The translations under genes were made by a program, and so were the position numbers. The notes under the pieces are model-generated. The model saw only the letters and a program-made list of their open reading frames with translations. It did not search any database and had not been told where the DNA came from. Positions 34,001-43,684 of a DNA stretch of 52,489 nt are shown here, piece after piece; the stretch's first letter is position 1, and the number at the start of each line of letters is the position of its first letter. The stretch covers positions 1 to 52,489 of the IMG/VR virus record IMGVR_UViG_3300042864_000595. One strand, written 5' to 3'. The DNA is from a virus.

Positions 34001-37000
34001 GTTAAATATTCTTTCTCTATTGCAAACTTAAGATAAGTTGGAAATGTTGGGAAAGGATTTTCTCCAGCATCAAATGTATCTAAGTTTTTAGCTCTGTTAC
34101 CTTCTGGAGTATTATTTGAACTCAAGAATATCCTAGCATCAAAATCTTTTCTAGCTTGTTCTAAATTAACTTTTACATCCTTATCTGTAAATGATACTGC
34201 AGGACCTGTTGTTACTTCTTTAATTGGTAAGCTGTGAACTGATTCCGGTAGGGTAACCGGGCTTCCATCATTATCAAGAGAGTTAGACTTAGTATTCTGG
34301 AAAATGTAATTTACCACTGCATTGTTGTACATGTTAATAAATCTTTCTTTTCCTTTTACACCTGGTCCAAACTTTTGAACAATCATATCTCTAGTTTGGT
34401 CTATCTTTTTCTCAACAAACTTTGAGATAGTTTCATTAAGTCTCAATGGAAATAATGGAACTACAAGATCCATAATCAAACCACTCTTATAGAATGAAGA
34501 AAGAATAGAATCTTTTCTTAGTCTTTTTAAGAAATCAGAATCAATTTTAGATGTTTCATCAAATAGTTTAAATGCATCATCCCTCTTCTTAATCTGAAGA
34601 GTAGTATCCATTAAACCTGTGTCTGGACTAAATGCCATTTCCAATTCATCCATTCCCTTAAATTGTTTTTCTAACTGCAGCATGTGCATTAAAATAGCCA
34701 AGTTTTCTATACTAGGATTGCGTCCTCCTCTTACTAAAGATTGTAATCTATCTTTAGAAACTGTAGAAGATCCTGGGAATGCTCTATTCCATAAAGCCTC
34801 TGATGCATAATAGAAGTTATCATTATTAGCAATACCACCGGATCTTTTGAATAAAGTTTTTAAACTATCATAGTCTGTATTTTCTTCAAATTCTTTTAAC
34901 TCAATAATTTGATCTACTGGAAAGTCATTACTATGAAATATTCTTTTTCCAGTAGCTTTTTTTAGAACTTCTTCTCCTTCTGCATCTTTTGTTTTAATGA
35001 TGTAAACTTTATCTTGATCCTTTTGTTTTAGCATATCAGCTATGTCCATCATTCTGCGGTCATTTGCATAGTTTGCAACCTGCTTAACTATTTTCTTCAT
35101 TTCTTCACCACCTGCAGAAACAAGAGAAGCAACAGTCTCCCTAAAGGCTGTAGATTTTACTTGATGACTAGGAACAGGTGCTTCTTGAAGTTTAGCCATT
35201 GAGCCTCCATAGTACATTTGTTTCTGAATGTAATCTACAATCCAAGGGTTATTGATAAAAGCAAATACTTCTGGTACACTTACTCCAGCTTCAATAAGGT
35301 GATTGATTGTACCCAATGCCTCTTTTACAATTTGTAATTTAAATGGAAAAGGATTATTAGCACGGTCAAGCAAACCTTGAAGACCATGAGAAAAAATATC
35401 TCCAATCTTTTCACCATCTACATTATTCTGATTAGATAAAGAAATATTTTCATTAAACATAGTTTTATTATGTCTCATACGGATTACAACATCATACTGA
35501 GCAGGAATTTCATCATACTTTTTAGTTTCATCATTCCACACAGTGGCATTGTATGATAACGGCATAATAGCTCCTACACTTTTGAATAATGCATGCACTT
35601 TGTTTTTCTTGGCCATAATACCAAGCGGCATATTACCAGATAACATTGCTTCATGCTGACTTAAGTTGTAATCATTATCTAATGATCTTGATGGACTCAT
35701 TACTTCTTTGTCACCATTTATCCTTACAGACTCACCATGTGCATTCTTTTTGTTGTTATACCCTCTAGAATACTTGTCATAGAATTCAACTTCATCTTCT
35801 ACAAGATATGTATTATTAGGTTTTGTTAAACTTGCATGATTATCCGGTAAGGAGAGTATATCCCGCGTGCTTTTGATTAACTTGTTTTGTGCAGCTTTTT
35901 TGTACTGATCAATTAAAGCTTGAGGATTTGGTAACCCTTTTTCTTTTCTTACTTTTTTGCTAACACTATTAGATTCTTTTACCATCTTGGTAAGCTGTTC
36001 CAAATTTTCTGCAGGTGCCTTAGTTAAAGTACCATCAGAATTTATATTTGGTAGCATGAAGAAAATCTTATCAACGTCAAAGTCAGATCCAGCTTTTGCA
36101 ACAATCTCAGTTGGTACAATTACTGTGTTACCTGCACTAGCATCAAGGAAGTGCCATACTTCAGCAAATTCCATAGAGTTAGCAGCATCTGTTGGGATCC
36201 TTGGTCCTACAATAGTGATAAGCTCTCTGTTCTTATCTAACCACTCATCATTTTTAATTAACTCATTAAGACGGTCTGTAGTTCCAATAAGTTCTCCATC
36301 AGGATGTTTTAAATTAAGAATGTTCAAAAAGTCACCATTCATAGGTATTGCAACTTTCATAGCTGAAGTTGGTTGTCTTGTACCATCTTTATTTAATTTA
36401 CCTCTAGTATAAAAAGGTAAGTTGTTAGAACCCAGATATTTTCTGATTAATTCATCATTATTTTTAATAGCTTCATCTCTTTGGTAGGCACTGTCCCACA
36501 CACCGTTATAGAACGTGGATGGAGCTTGAACCATAGATTCTCCCTTTGTCTTCTGTTTTATTATACTTTTTTGAATTCTATTTACAATAACTTTCTCAAG
36601 CATGTCTGCCTCCGGGTGAATAGAAAAGTCCATAGATAGCTGATCACTAAGTGTAGTATCCAGAAGTTTAATCAAATGCTCAGGAACTTCTTTAGCTCCT
36701 AATTCATCTCTGATAAGTTCAATAAACTTATCTAACTTTCCAACATACTTTTCTGTCTTAGGATCATATTCATAACCTATCTTGTTTAATAAATCCAGAG
36801 CTAATGTTTCAGTGTAATCCTTAACATTAGCTTTGTAGTTATTAGCTATTTCAGCATTTGCTTTGTTAATTACATCTCCAACATTGAAGAGACCATCTAA
36901 TAATAATACACGTTTCTGAGTAGGATAGCTAATTTCTTTCTTAAGTTTGCTTGCAACTTTAGTTACATCCTTAAGATACTCCAAGTAGATAACATTTTTT

Positions 37001-40000
37001 CTAATTGGTGCATCTGCAGAAACTGTTTTCTGTGTTTCATCACCAAAGATGTTATCAAAGTCTCCAGTCATAGTAAGTGTGGCAACTTTAGAACCAGAAC
37101 CAAATGCTACATACTGAAGATTTTCCTTCATCATTTTTACATGTAAATTATAAAGCTCTGTACCTTTTACTGCAATAGTTGGAATAATAGGAGCTACTGC
37201 AAACTTATGCATTCCTGTTGTTGCTATAGGAGCATTAGCAATTGATCCATAGTAATGAAGTTTGTAAATTGGAAAGAACTCTTTTACTTTTAAAGGATCA
37301 ACTTGTTCTCCGGCAACAATCTGTTGGTATAATGTTTCTTGCGGAATGGTCCAGCTTTTACCTTGTTTTTTAAGTGTACGGTATGCATCAAATGTCATAA
37401 AGGCTGCACCATCAGATTCTGTCATCTTCTTATAGGCCTTAGCATCTTTTGCAAGTCTTCTATCTATTTCTTTCTTTAATGCAGCTTTATCTGTGTATAA
37501 AGGGGTTAGGGCAGCTGTATATTGCTCTTTCCAGCTTTCTAACATTTCATCTAGATATACAGACTTTCTTTCTGCATCTGCTATGACACCGGTATTCAAT
37601 GTACCATTCATAACAAACTTATCTAAGTCAAGACCTGTTTCTTTAGCAAGTTTTTTAGCATAAGTATTCTTGTTGAACACTTTGTTAATGAATTCATGCA
37701 TGTACTTATCATTGACAAATCCATCACCATCTGATGTAGAACCAGGTGCACGTTTACTTGCTTGTTGTTTGTCATGATTGAACTGAGAAAGATCACCATT
37801 GAAAATGTTAAACATTTCAAATTTATGTATCCAGTCATTAAACAAATAAGATTTAAGAACAGTTTTCTTTGATTCATCAGATATATCACCTTTAGTGTCT
37901 ATACCAGCTTTTTCATAAACCTTATTGTCTACATAAGGCAGATCTTTAAAGTAATCATTATACATTGCTTCTGTTTTCTCAGTGAAATAATCAGCAATGT
38001 CTTTTTGAATTTTTAAATAAAGTCCTTGGTTATTTCTGATATGGGTAGGTAAATCTACCAAAGGATCGGATGCTAAAGCATATAAATCTTTTTTGGTTTG
38101 ATCTCTCAAGATGTTATCAAAAGCAGTGAAGAATTCTCCAGCTCTACCAATTAATTTATCATTCTTATCTTTAATCTCTCTGTTATAACCTTTGATATTT
38201 TTAAGATCCTGTGGATTCTGTTTAAAGTATCTGATTCTATCAAACTCTGCAGCAATATAGTCAAGGAAATAACCACCTACAGCAACTATTTCTCCATCAC
38301 TAATTTGTTCATTTGGTTTAGTTACAAACTTACTGATATCAATGTATAAGCTTTGATCAACACCATTTGTAATACCATTGACAATAACTTTCATTTTACC
38401 ACCCAGTAACTTGATACCATATGCAGATTTCTTTTCAGCATGGCGGATAAACTCTGCTATACCATTTAAGCTCATAGTATGAAACTCTTGAAAGAATTTA
38501 CCTAACTTATCTAAGTCAGATGTATTCACTCCTTCCATCTCTGCTATCTGTGTACCTGCAGTTTGTAAAAGCTCTAAAGATCTGGTTCCTTTTCTATCAA
38601 AGGTTCCTTGAGCAGTGTCAAACATAGCTCCAAAAATTTTAGATCTTAAAGTAAAGAATGATTTACCTGGTCTCAAGTGTGACATATAACCTAGCTCTGG
38701 TTTGCTCCAGAAATCACTAAGATTTTCAACATTGTTTATTGCATCTACAGTAACTGTAACTTGACTATGGTTTACATTTTCAAATACTCTGTTACCGTCC
38801 GGTAGCAAAATACCTGGATTAGCAGAATCATATCCATACTGAGATTGCAACTCAGCAATTCTTTTAAGGATATTCTTTTCTGCTACTTCTTTCTTAAAGC
38901 TTTTTAGTATTCCTTTTGGAATTTCACCTCTTAGTGTCCCTACTGGATTACTAACAAATTTGTTTAAGAATTCAAGTTGTTGTTCAGTGCTTTTATTTGA
39001 TTTCTGAATGTCAGAAAAATCTTTTATAATATCATAGATATATGGTAACCCAAAATACTCTGCTCTATCTTCTATATTTTTTTTGATAACTGGTAAAGCA
39101 TCAAGCTTCATACCTAATGCTGCAGCAAACTCAAATGCTTTAGATGTATCTAACTGACCAGGATATTTCTTATTCTCAAATGCAGTAATTACGTCATCCA
39201 GTTTTAAAGTAGATTGGTTATCTGAATTCTTTTCTATGTAATCATTTGCTATACTACTTTTGAAAATTGATTCAAATTTTCTAATAGTACTGTCTACTTC
39301 AATAGATGATTGAGTAACATCAGCTTCAAATCCTTTTAATATATTTTCTGATTCCCCTGTAAGGAAGTTTGTTCCCGGCTCGTATTGTGGGAACACAGTG
39401 AATTGCCAGTATTTAACTGAAGGTTTTGCAAATGTTTGCCAGAATGAATTACTCACATCTATTTCAAATGTATTAGTAATCAATCTTGGATCTGGGAATT
39501 TAGTTTCAATAAGCTGAGCTATTTCTGGAAAGTTTTTTGCTTCTGCCATTAATGTCTCATATGCTTTTTCTCTATCTCTTATACCACCAATTGCTTTAGT
39601 AACAATGTTCCAAACCTTTTTAAAATCTGCGCGCTCTTTAAAACCAAGTCTGTTGTATGAAGTATTACCATTACGGTCTACTTTATATAAACTTTTAAGA
39701 ATGTAGATTACTTCTTTATCAGCTAGTTGCATCAAAGATTTTTTAGTACCCGCTGAACTACCAAATGGTGTTTCAGAATCATGAGTTTCATTTTCTTGAT
39801 CTTCATCAATCTCATCACCATTCTCATCTAACATATCAAGATCAAGCTCATATTTCTTTTTAGATAAATCAAAATCTGAATTCTCTAAGTGATATGCAAT
39901 TGTTCCAGTAGCTTCAATACCTTTAATATCCCATTGTGGATCTCCAAAGTTATCTACAGCAGCTTGTAGAATTCTAACATTATCTAACATAAATTCTTGT

Positions 40001-43000
40001 TCTGCAGACAACATGTAATCAGGAACATCTTTAACTTCAAAATCTGTATACTCTTCAGCTCCTCCAGCTTTGTAATTATCAAACTGAACTTGAGCATCCT
40101 CTAAACTAGAAACTACAATTATCCCTACCGGCTTCTTACCTTTCTTAATAGATTTATGTGAATAGAAATCACCAACTATTTTGATACCATGCCAAGACTC
40201 ACCTCTAACTCTGGTACCTCTACGCATGTTAGCATCAAGATTATCAAAACCATCAATCTGTGATTTAAGGAATACATATTTGTCTTCTCCTTTGTTAGAT
40301 CTTAATACAGCTACTGCTTCTGATTCAATTGTTTTCTGATTAGGGTCAGAAGATTCTAAAGCTTTAATTTCACTAAAAGGTGTTACACCTTCTTGAGAAT
40401 GTAATTTTTCTTTAAACTCATCCAACTTATCTTGTAATCTTTCTTTGATTACCTCATACATGAATGCACGGTGGTCTGGATCAATAAGTAAACCAATAGT
40501 TCCAGATTTTAAACTATTATAGTTACCAGTTTCTTCAGCTTCTTCAACTCTTTCTCTGTACCAATCATCAACAAAATCAGAAATGATCATGTCCATAGTA
40601 TCAGAAACTAATCTAGAATCTTGATCACTAAGGGCACTATCACTTGGTCTATTTAACTTGCTGATACCACGGTTCAACATCATAAAGTCAACATTATCTA
40701 TATTGGCTTTGTATGATCTCACAAATGATTTCTTATTAGAACTATAGTTTAATTTCTCAAACAATTCTCTCACAGCTGGAACATTCATTACATCTGTGAT
40801 AACTTCAGTTGGATTAATTGCTTTTTTACCAAACAAGCTTCTGATAAAATTCATAATCTTTCTGAAGAGTTTATTTCTTATAGGAGAACCTTTCTTAATG
40901 TAATTGCTCTTCATATAAGTTCTAAAGTCTTCAGCTAGTAACTCATCAACTGCCTTATAGTCCATAGACTTATAGGGTTGGTTTCCGCTGGCATCTTTGT
41001 AATTAATTACTTCATCATAAAGACTGTATTTTTCTTGGCGGGTAAGAAACAATTGAGAGAAACCATGCCATGCTTCATGGTAAACATCAACCAATGTACC
41101 TACACCTTTATTAATTTGAATCTTACCTTTAATATCAGGATTGGCCAATGTAGCACCGCTAACTACAAAGCGCGCAAATACATCTGAGTTAACCAGATTA
41201 AATGCATGTTGTAGTTCAATATGTTTTTGTAACTCTTTTCCTAATGCCGTATTGTTCCACCAGTCAAGGACTTTAGCTGTATCTTCTTCACCAATTTCAT
41301 CAGCCATATATCCTTCACGGTTTAAGCTATCATTCTTAGGTGCTCTAGAACGTAAGCTTCCTTTCTTAGGAGAAGGATTTATTGTTGTTGGGTCTGGCAT
41401 TTCAGGCTCAACAGTTTTTTGGATTATTTCAACTTCTCTCTGAAGAGGTCCTTCTGCTTTTGGAAATGCTCTATTGATTATATCAGTAACTGTATTAATT
41501 TGTTTACCGTTTATGTATCTTGCACCGGCAAATATATCACGTAACTGTTCAGCAGCTTCTCTGGTATATCTTTGACTAATATTAGTATTGATAGCTTGAA
41601 TAAGGCTTGCAGCATAATAGTATGTATCATACTTTCCTTCCATTCCTTGTTGAGCTAACTGAGCTCTAAACTCTGGAGAAAGAGCGCGATCAGCAATAAC
41701 TTGTGCCTCAATTTCCATAGGAGATTTATCAGCATTTTCCAATGCTTTTCTTTCTTCTGCTAATTTAATTGATTCCTCAAGGGCCTCTTCAAATGTTTGT
41801 GATGCTGCCGCAGAAGCAATTTTAATTTCTTTTTCCACTTTATTCTCTTCATTAAACAACAGGTGCTTATTGTAGAAACCAGGATCTCCGTCAAATAAAT
41901 CAACGTAACCATCAAGTGTGGATAAAAAATCAATGTAGTTTGCAACTTCAATTTGTTTTGTATTTGAATTGTATACTAAATACTCCTCATCATTCAACAA
42001 GTCAGATTTGTATGACATGTAAGTTGCTTTACCATTAGCTCTACCAGATTTGAGAGTGTCACTAAAAGTCTTAATACCGGCATCTAATTTTTCTCTACTA
42101 GCCTTATCTAATACAGCTTTAGAAATAACAAAATCAAAAATAGGCTCAGTAACAAATCCATACTTGTCACCTACTTTATCATATAGCTTAATTCTAAATG
42201 ATTGGTTCACCATATCAGGAATGATCTCATGCTTTCTCATAGTATAAGCAAGCTTGGTTGTACTATCTTCCGGAATAAACTGTGAATAGAAATCTTTTTT
42301 AGTTTCAAAAGGAATATTAGGATCAAACATAACTGCAGCAATCTGGTCAGCTACACTGTCTGGCATAGATGATCTGTTTACTTGGAAGTCTGTTCCATTT
42401 AAATTAATTACAGCTCTACCCTCTCCAAAGTTACCTTCTGCTTTTTTAAGAGTACGGATACTCTTTAAGTCTTTCTTTGTTGCTCCTGGTATCTTTAGAA
42501 AGTCCGATAGGGGAAGTTTGGTAGCTGTAAGATCTGAAGTAACTCCGGCACTAAGACCTGAGAATTCCAACATCATGTCATTACCTAATGCACTTTCTCT
42601 TATTTGAAACAATCTCTTAAGTTCTTTCTCTCTATCATCTTTTACTTTCTCAAGATATGTAGGATAGTCTCCGTCAATTTTTTCATCATATGTTAGTTGG
42701 GCATAAGTCTCAATTGGCATTAACTGTTCTTCTTTTCCATAGATATCTGTTACTGTATAACCTTTTGAGGTTTGTCTAACATCTCTCATGAATTGATACA
42801 CTAGAGTTCCATTACCTTTAGTAGTAAGGTTTCCTTCTGTATCAAAATATAAGTTCTGTCCAGCATCATCTGTAATAACAAGTATTACTCTTTTATCACT
42901 TTGAGTAACACCTTCTTTATTTCTTCCTGTGCTAGTATAAAAGTTTGAATCCTTAATCTCTTGCTGAGTTGTAGGATCTAAATCATTAAAATTCTGTTGA

Positions 43001-43680
43001 GCAAATGCATATAAGTTTGTTGCTTTAACTTTTACTTTCTTTCCTTGATATGTAAACTCTCCATCAAATGGATCTTGCATACTTAATACATCACCTAGAA
43101 TTGCAAGATTAGTAAGGATTTGAGCTCTTGGTTTATCAAGTCTTTCTGAGTAAGTATCAGTTTTTCTAGAAGGATCTACCGGAACAAATGATTGAAGTGT
43201 ACCAGACATAACCACAGGAGTTTTAAGTCTTGCTTCAACTCTTGGATTTGTTTCTTTTTTCTCATCTTCAGGACCCTCTTCTTCTTCATCAGAAAATTCA
43301 AGTGATAGTTGATGTGCAGCCTCTCCTTTTAAATCTTTAGTATCTACAGGTTTTATATATTTCTTAAGTACATTCTGAAATCCTTCACCGTTTGGTTTTG
43401 AGAAATCAGCCATCAACCCGTAAATATTTTCTAATCCTTTTACTAAAGGAATCTTATCACTAAATGATTTTGTAATAATTAAATTTATTACACGCGGAGT
43501 ACTTTGCAACCATTTAGCTGCAGTTTCAGGATCAGCCTTTTTAACTGATTCCTCAAACAACTTCTCCATGAAATCATTTACGTCAAAGGTTTTATCATTT
43601 CCTAGTCTATCTTTAATAGCGCGGAATACATACTTGTAAAAATTTTCAAGAGGTAACTGGGTAATTGGACAACTGATCAT
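31045..43680 (-). CDS. Virion RNA polymerase polyprotein with NADAR, SLOG and AlkB-like tail (4211 aa)
   Basis: The start is MISCPITQLP (ATG at 43680). H868-E-A-W-H872 with a candidate third ligand E917 suggests a zincin peptidase domain. APIIPTIAVKGTELYNLH ... GSGSK2198 and D2533-F-D-V-D2537 resemble the two double-psi barrel sites of the single-chain crAss-like virion RNA polymerase, whose DxDxD binds the catalytic metal. After acidic and Pro/Gln-rich linkers come three domains. NADAR is at about 3484-3623 (ELSNFAKRPF, SVEHAYQLEK, AQARAFGR, KWGKEF). SLOG/YpsA-like is at about 3640-3830 (S3646-G-G-A-K-G, N-G3780-G-T-S, VFNQ ... WYKWDSS). AlkB-like 2OG-Fe(II) oxygenase is at about 3895-4140 (H4022-K-D4024, H4103, R4136). 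It is expected to enter the host and transcribe early genes. The tail suggests ADP-ribose and base-repair functions (inference). Confidence 0.85.
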   Translation of the reverse strand: MISCPITQLPLENFYKYVFRAIKDRLGNDKTFDVNDFMEKLFEESVKKADPETAAKWLQSTPRVINLIITKSFSDKIPLVKGLENIYGLMADFSKPNGEGFQNVLKKYIKPVDTKDLKGEAAHQLSLEFSDEEEEGPEDEKKETNPRVEARLKTPVVMSGTLQSFVPVDPSRKTDTYSERLDKPRAQILTNLAILGDVLSMQDPFDGEFTYQGKKVKVKATNLYAFAQQNFNDLDPTTQQEIKDSNFYTSTGRNKEGVTQSDKRVILVITDDAGQNLYFDTEGNLTTKGNGTLVYQFMRDVRQTSKGYTVTDIYGKEEQLMPIETYAQLTYDEKIDGDYPTYLEKVKDDREKELKRLFQIRESALGNDMMLEFSGLSAGVTSDLTATKLPLSDFLKIPGATKKDLKSIRTLKKAEGNFGEGRAVINLNGTDFQVNRSSMPDSVADQIAAVMFDPNIPFETKKDFYSQFIPEDSTTKLAYTMRKHEIIPDMVNQSFRIKLYDKVGDKYGFVTEPIFDFVISKAVLDKASREKLDAGIKTFSDTLKSGRANGKATYMSYKSDLLNDEEYLVYNSNTKQIEVANYIDFLSTLDGYVDLFDGDPGFYNKHLLFNEENKVEKEIKIASAAASQTFEEALEESIKLAEERKALENADKSPMEIEAQVIADRALSPEFRAQLAQQGMEGKYDTYYYAASLIQAINTNISQRYTREAAEQLRDIFAGARYINGKQINTVTDIINRAFPKAEGPLQREVEIIQKTVEPEMPDPTTINPSPKKGSLRSRAPKNDSLNREGYMADEIGEEDTAKVLDWWNNTALGKELQKHIELQHAFNLVNSDVFARFVVSGATLANPDIKGKIQINKGVGTLVDVYHEAWHGFSQLFLTRQEKYSLYDEVINYKDASGNQPYKSMDYKAVDELLAEDFRTYMKSNYIKKGSPIRNKLFRKIMNFIRSLFGKKAINPTEVITDVMNVPAVRELFEKLNYSSNKKSFVRSYKANIDNVDFMMLNRGISKLNRPSDSALSDQDSRLVSDTMDMIISDFVDDWYRERVEEAEETGNYNSLKSGTIGLLIDPDHRAFMYEVIKERLQDKLDEFKEKLHSQEGVTPFSEIKALESSDPNQKTIESEAVAVLRSNKGEDKYVFLKSQIDGFDNLDANMRRGTRVRGESWHGIKIVGDFYSHKSIKKGKKPVGIIVVSSLEDAQVQFDNYKAGGAEEYTDFEVKDVPDYMLSAEQEFMLDNVRILQAAVDNFGDPQWDIKGIEATGTIAYHLENSDFDLSKKKYELDLDMLDENGDEIDEDQENETHDSETPFGSSAGTKKSLMQLADKEVIYILKSLYKVDRNGNTSYNRLGFKERADFKKVWNIVTKAIGGIRDREKAYETLMAEAKNFPEIAQLIETKFPDPRLITNTFEIDVSNSFWQTFAKPSVKYWQFTVFPQYEPGTNFLTGESENILKGFEADVTQSSIEVDSTIRKFESIFKSSIANDYIEKNSDNQSTLKLDDVITAFENKKYPGQLDTSKAFEFAAALGMKLDALPVIKKNIEDRAEYFGLPYIYDIIKDFSDIQKSNKSTEQQLEFLNKFVSNPVGTLRGEIPKGILKSFKKEVAEKNILKRIAELQSQYGYDSANPGILLPDGNRVFENVNHSQVTVTVDAINNVENLSDFWSKPELGYMSHLRPGKSFFTLRSKIFGAMFDTAQGTFDRKGTRSLELLQTAGTQIAEMEGVNTSDLDKLGKFFQEFHTMSLNGIAEFIRHAEKKSAYGIKLLGGKMKVIVNGITNGVDQSLYIDISKFVTKPNEQISDGEIVAVGGYFLDYIAAEFDRIRYFKQNPQDLKNIKGYNREIKDKNDKLIGRAGEFFTAFDNILRDQTKKDLYALASDPLVDLPTHIRNNQGLYLKIQKDIADYFTEKTEAMYNDYFKDLPYVDNKVYEKAGIDTKGDISDESKKTVLKSYLFNDWIHKFEMFNIFNGDLSQFNHDKQQASKRAPGSTSDGDGFVNDKYMHEFINKVFNKNTYAKKLAKETGLDLDKFVMNGTLNTGVIADAERKSVYLDEMLESWKEQYTAALTPLYTDKAALKKEIDRRLAKDAKAYKKMTESDGAAFMTFDAYRTLKKQGKSWTIPQETLYQQIVAGEQVDPLKVKEFFPIYKLHYYGSIANAPIATTGMHKFAVAPIIPTIAVKGTELYNLHVKMMKENLQYVAFGSGSKVATLTMTGDFDNIFGDETQKTVSADAPIRKNVIYLEYLKDVTKVASKLKKEISYPTQKRVLLLDGLFNVGDVINKANAEIANNYKANVKDYTETLALDLLNKIGYEYDPKTEKYVGKLDKFIELIRDELGAKEVPEHLIKLLDTTLSDQLSMDFSIHPEADMLEKVIVNRIQKSIIKQKTKGESMVQAPSTFYNGVWDSAYQRDEAIKNNDELIRKYLGSNNLPFYTRGKLNKDGTRQPTSAMKVAIPMNGDFLNILNLKHPDGELIGTTDRLNELIKNDEWLDKNRELITIVGPRIPTDAANSMEFAEVWHFLDASAGNTVIVPTEIVAKAGSDFDVDKIFFMLPNINSDGTLTKAPAENLEQLTKMVKESNSVSKKVRKEKGLPNPQALIDQYKKAAQNKLIKSTRDILSLPDNHASLTKPNNTYLVEDEVEFYDKYSRGYNNKKNAHGESVRINGDKEVMSPSRSLDNDYNLSQHEAMLSGNMPLGIMAKKNKVHALFKSVGAIMPLSYNATVWNDETKKYDEIPAQYDVVIRMRHNKTMFNENISLSNQNNVDGEKIGDIFSHGLQGLLDRANNPFPFKLQIVKEALGTINHLIEAGVSVPEVFAFINNPWIVDYIQKQMYYGGSMAKLQEAPVPSHQVKSTAFRETVASLVSAGGEEMKKIVKQVANYANDRRMMDIADMLKQKDQDKVYIIKTKDAEGEEVLKKATGKRIFHSNDFPVDQIIELKEFEENTDYDSLKTLFKRSGGIANNDNFYYASEALWNRAFPGSSTVSKDRLQSLVRGGRNPSIENLAILMHMLQLEKQFKGMDELEMAFSPDTGLMDTTLQIKKRDDAFKLFDETSKIDSDFLKRLRKDSILSSFYKSGLIMDLVVPLFPLRLNETISKFVEKKIDQTRDMIVQKFGPGVKGKERFINMYNNAVVNYIFQNTKSNSLDNDGSPVTLPESVHSLPIKEVTTGPAVSFTDKDVKVNLEQARKDFDARIFLSSNNTPEGNRAKNLDTFDAGENPFPTFPTYLKFAIEKEYLTTVYTKESLAKNKDFLKLSFQAGSEDLGYDKYITQTALMNSYNRAFIMGTTKYSYTTMVMDIINEFEDQNIKDNFPVLAQLAPAKFTKDVNVLELNDKATAKGTVADDYYKNLRQLADYTVRKVVNSNKEVQKMDNNRISDVFKNFSMFMYYQHGTGYSKLGFVKVLDPEAFTEIMQNAANSFLNNDLSEETLERIYNRLNAKSQFKNYMIDPSNLNEEESVEDFLSTFSEDDFGDMSDFLEQGPTQPSAGNLPGPETKINIYASTGENAELSNFAKRPFMLGDGITYPSVEHAYQLEKLNYSKSYTEDQKNAIVEDINKKSAAQARAFGRTVKGLDEQRWDADSSINMKILIKSSFEQNPDALAKLLATGNATLTHTQDKTKWGKEFPKLLMEVRNELRGTQPSTQNQPTGLSQFTNHSGGAKGYDAEWDLIGKEFGMVNDKHYLLPIDGDVSDPRLKAKGVKPVDASNDIGDVATQGPATGEAQIAVTNAERIMGRIESNHTTRNTKKIRNYAQVKNADGIFAIGSLIPKGTDITISMGKVTKKALVPQVNGGTSVAVQLGIMMNKPTYVFNQVANSTYPQGWYKWDSSKQDFLSINTPVLTKNFAGIGTSSNTTEQGKQAIKDVYEKTLNQTAQPVNQNDNVKVISEDYGVVQAETNPSKTKKQQFLDLIKPQIQAQTYKENVGKGANQMFHFGKMWSRVTIKAKPIKINSFAPTGVRDRLIDLGQNAKGNTIGASEYTYAYHELDQNGNPLPPMSALQPIIDDIENALGIDMSDYDSVIGNIYQPNEFIFPHKDVTESKSAEGYPVIVYTMGANAGLGIVDNNKGKMTFANQYDDRYLRGDEKLKGYTNEVLTKDGSIYTFGLNGNGRFQLTHSTPINDAKVGSQLPITLPNGKVISNYTITLTFRRAADLTPGMPLKPSRNVNKTVAGGSNVMLSEFYNGLTEAQKKILGNLEDLMDEFENMPFDYSEEEYIESLKCKLS

Positions 43681-43684
43681 CTAA

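Noticed and set aside
35957-36412. 151-codon plus-strand ORF inside the RNA polymerase gene
   Set aside because: It lies antisense to the DFDVD active-site region, which is clearly coding on the minus strand. No independent signal.
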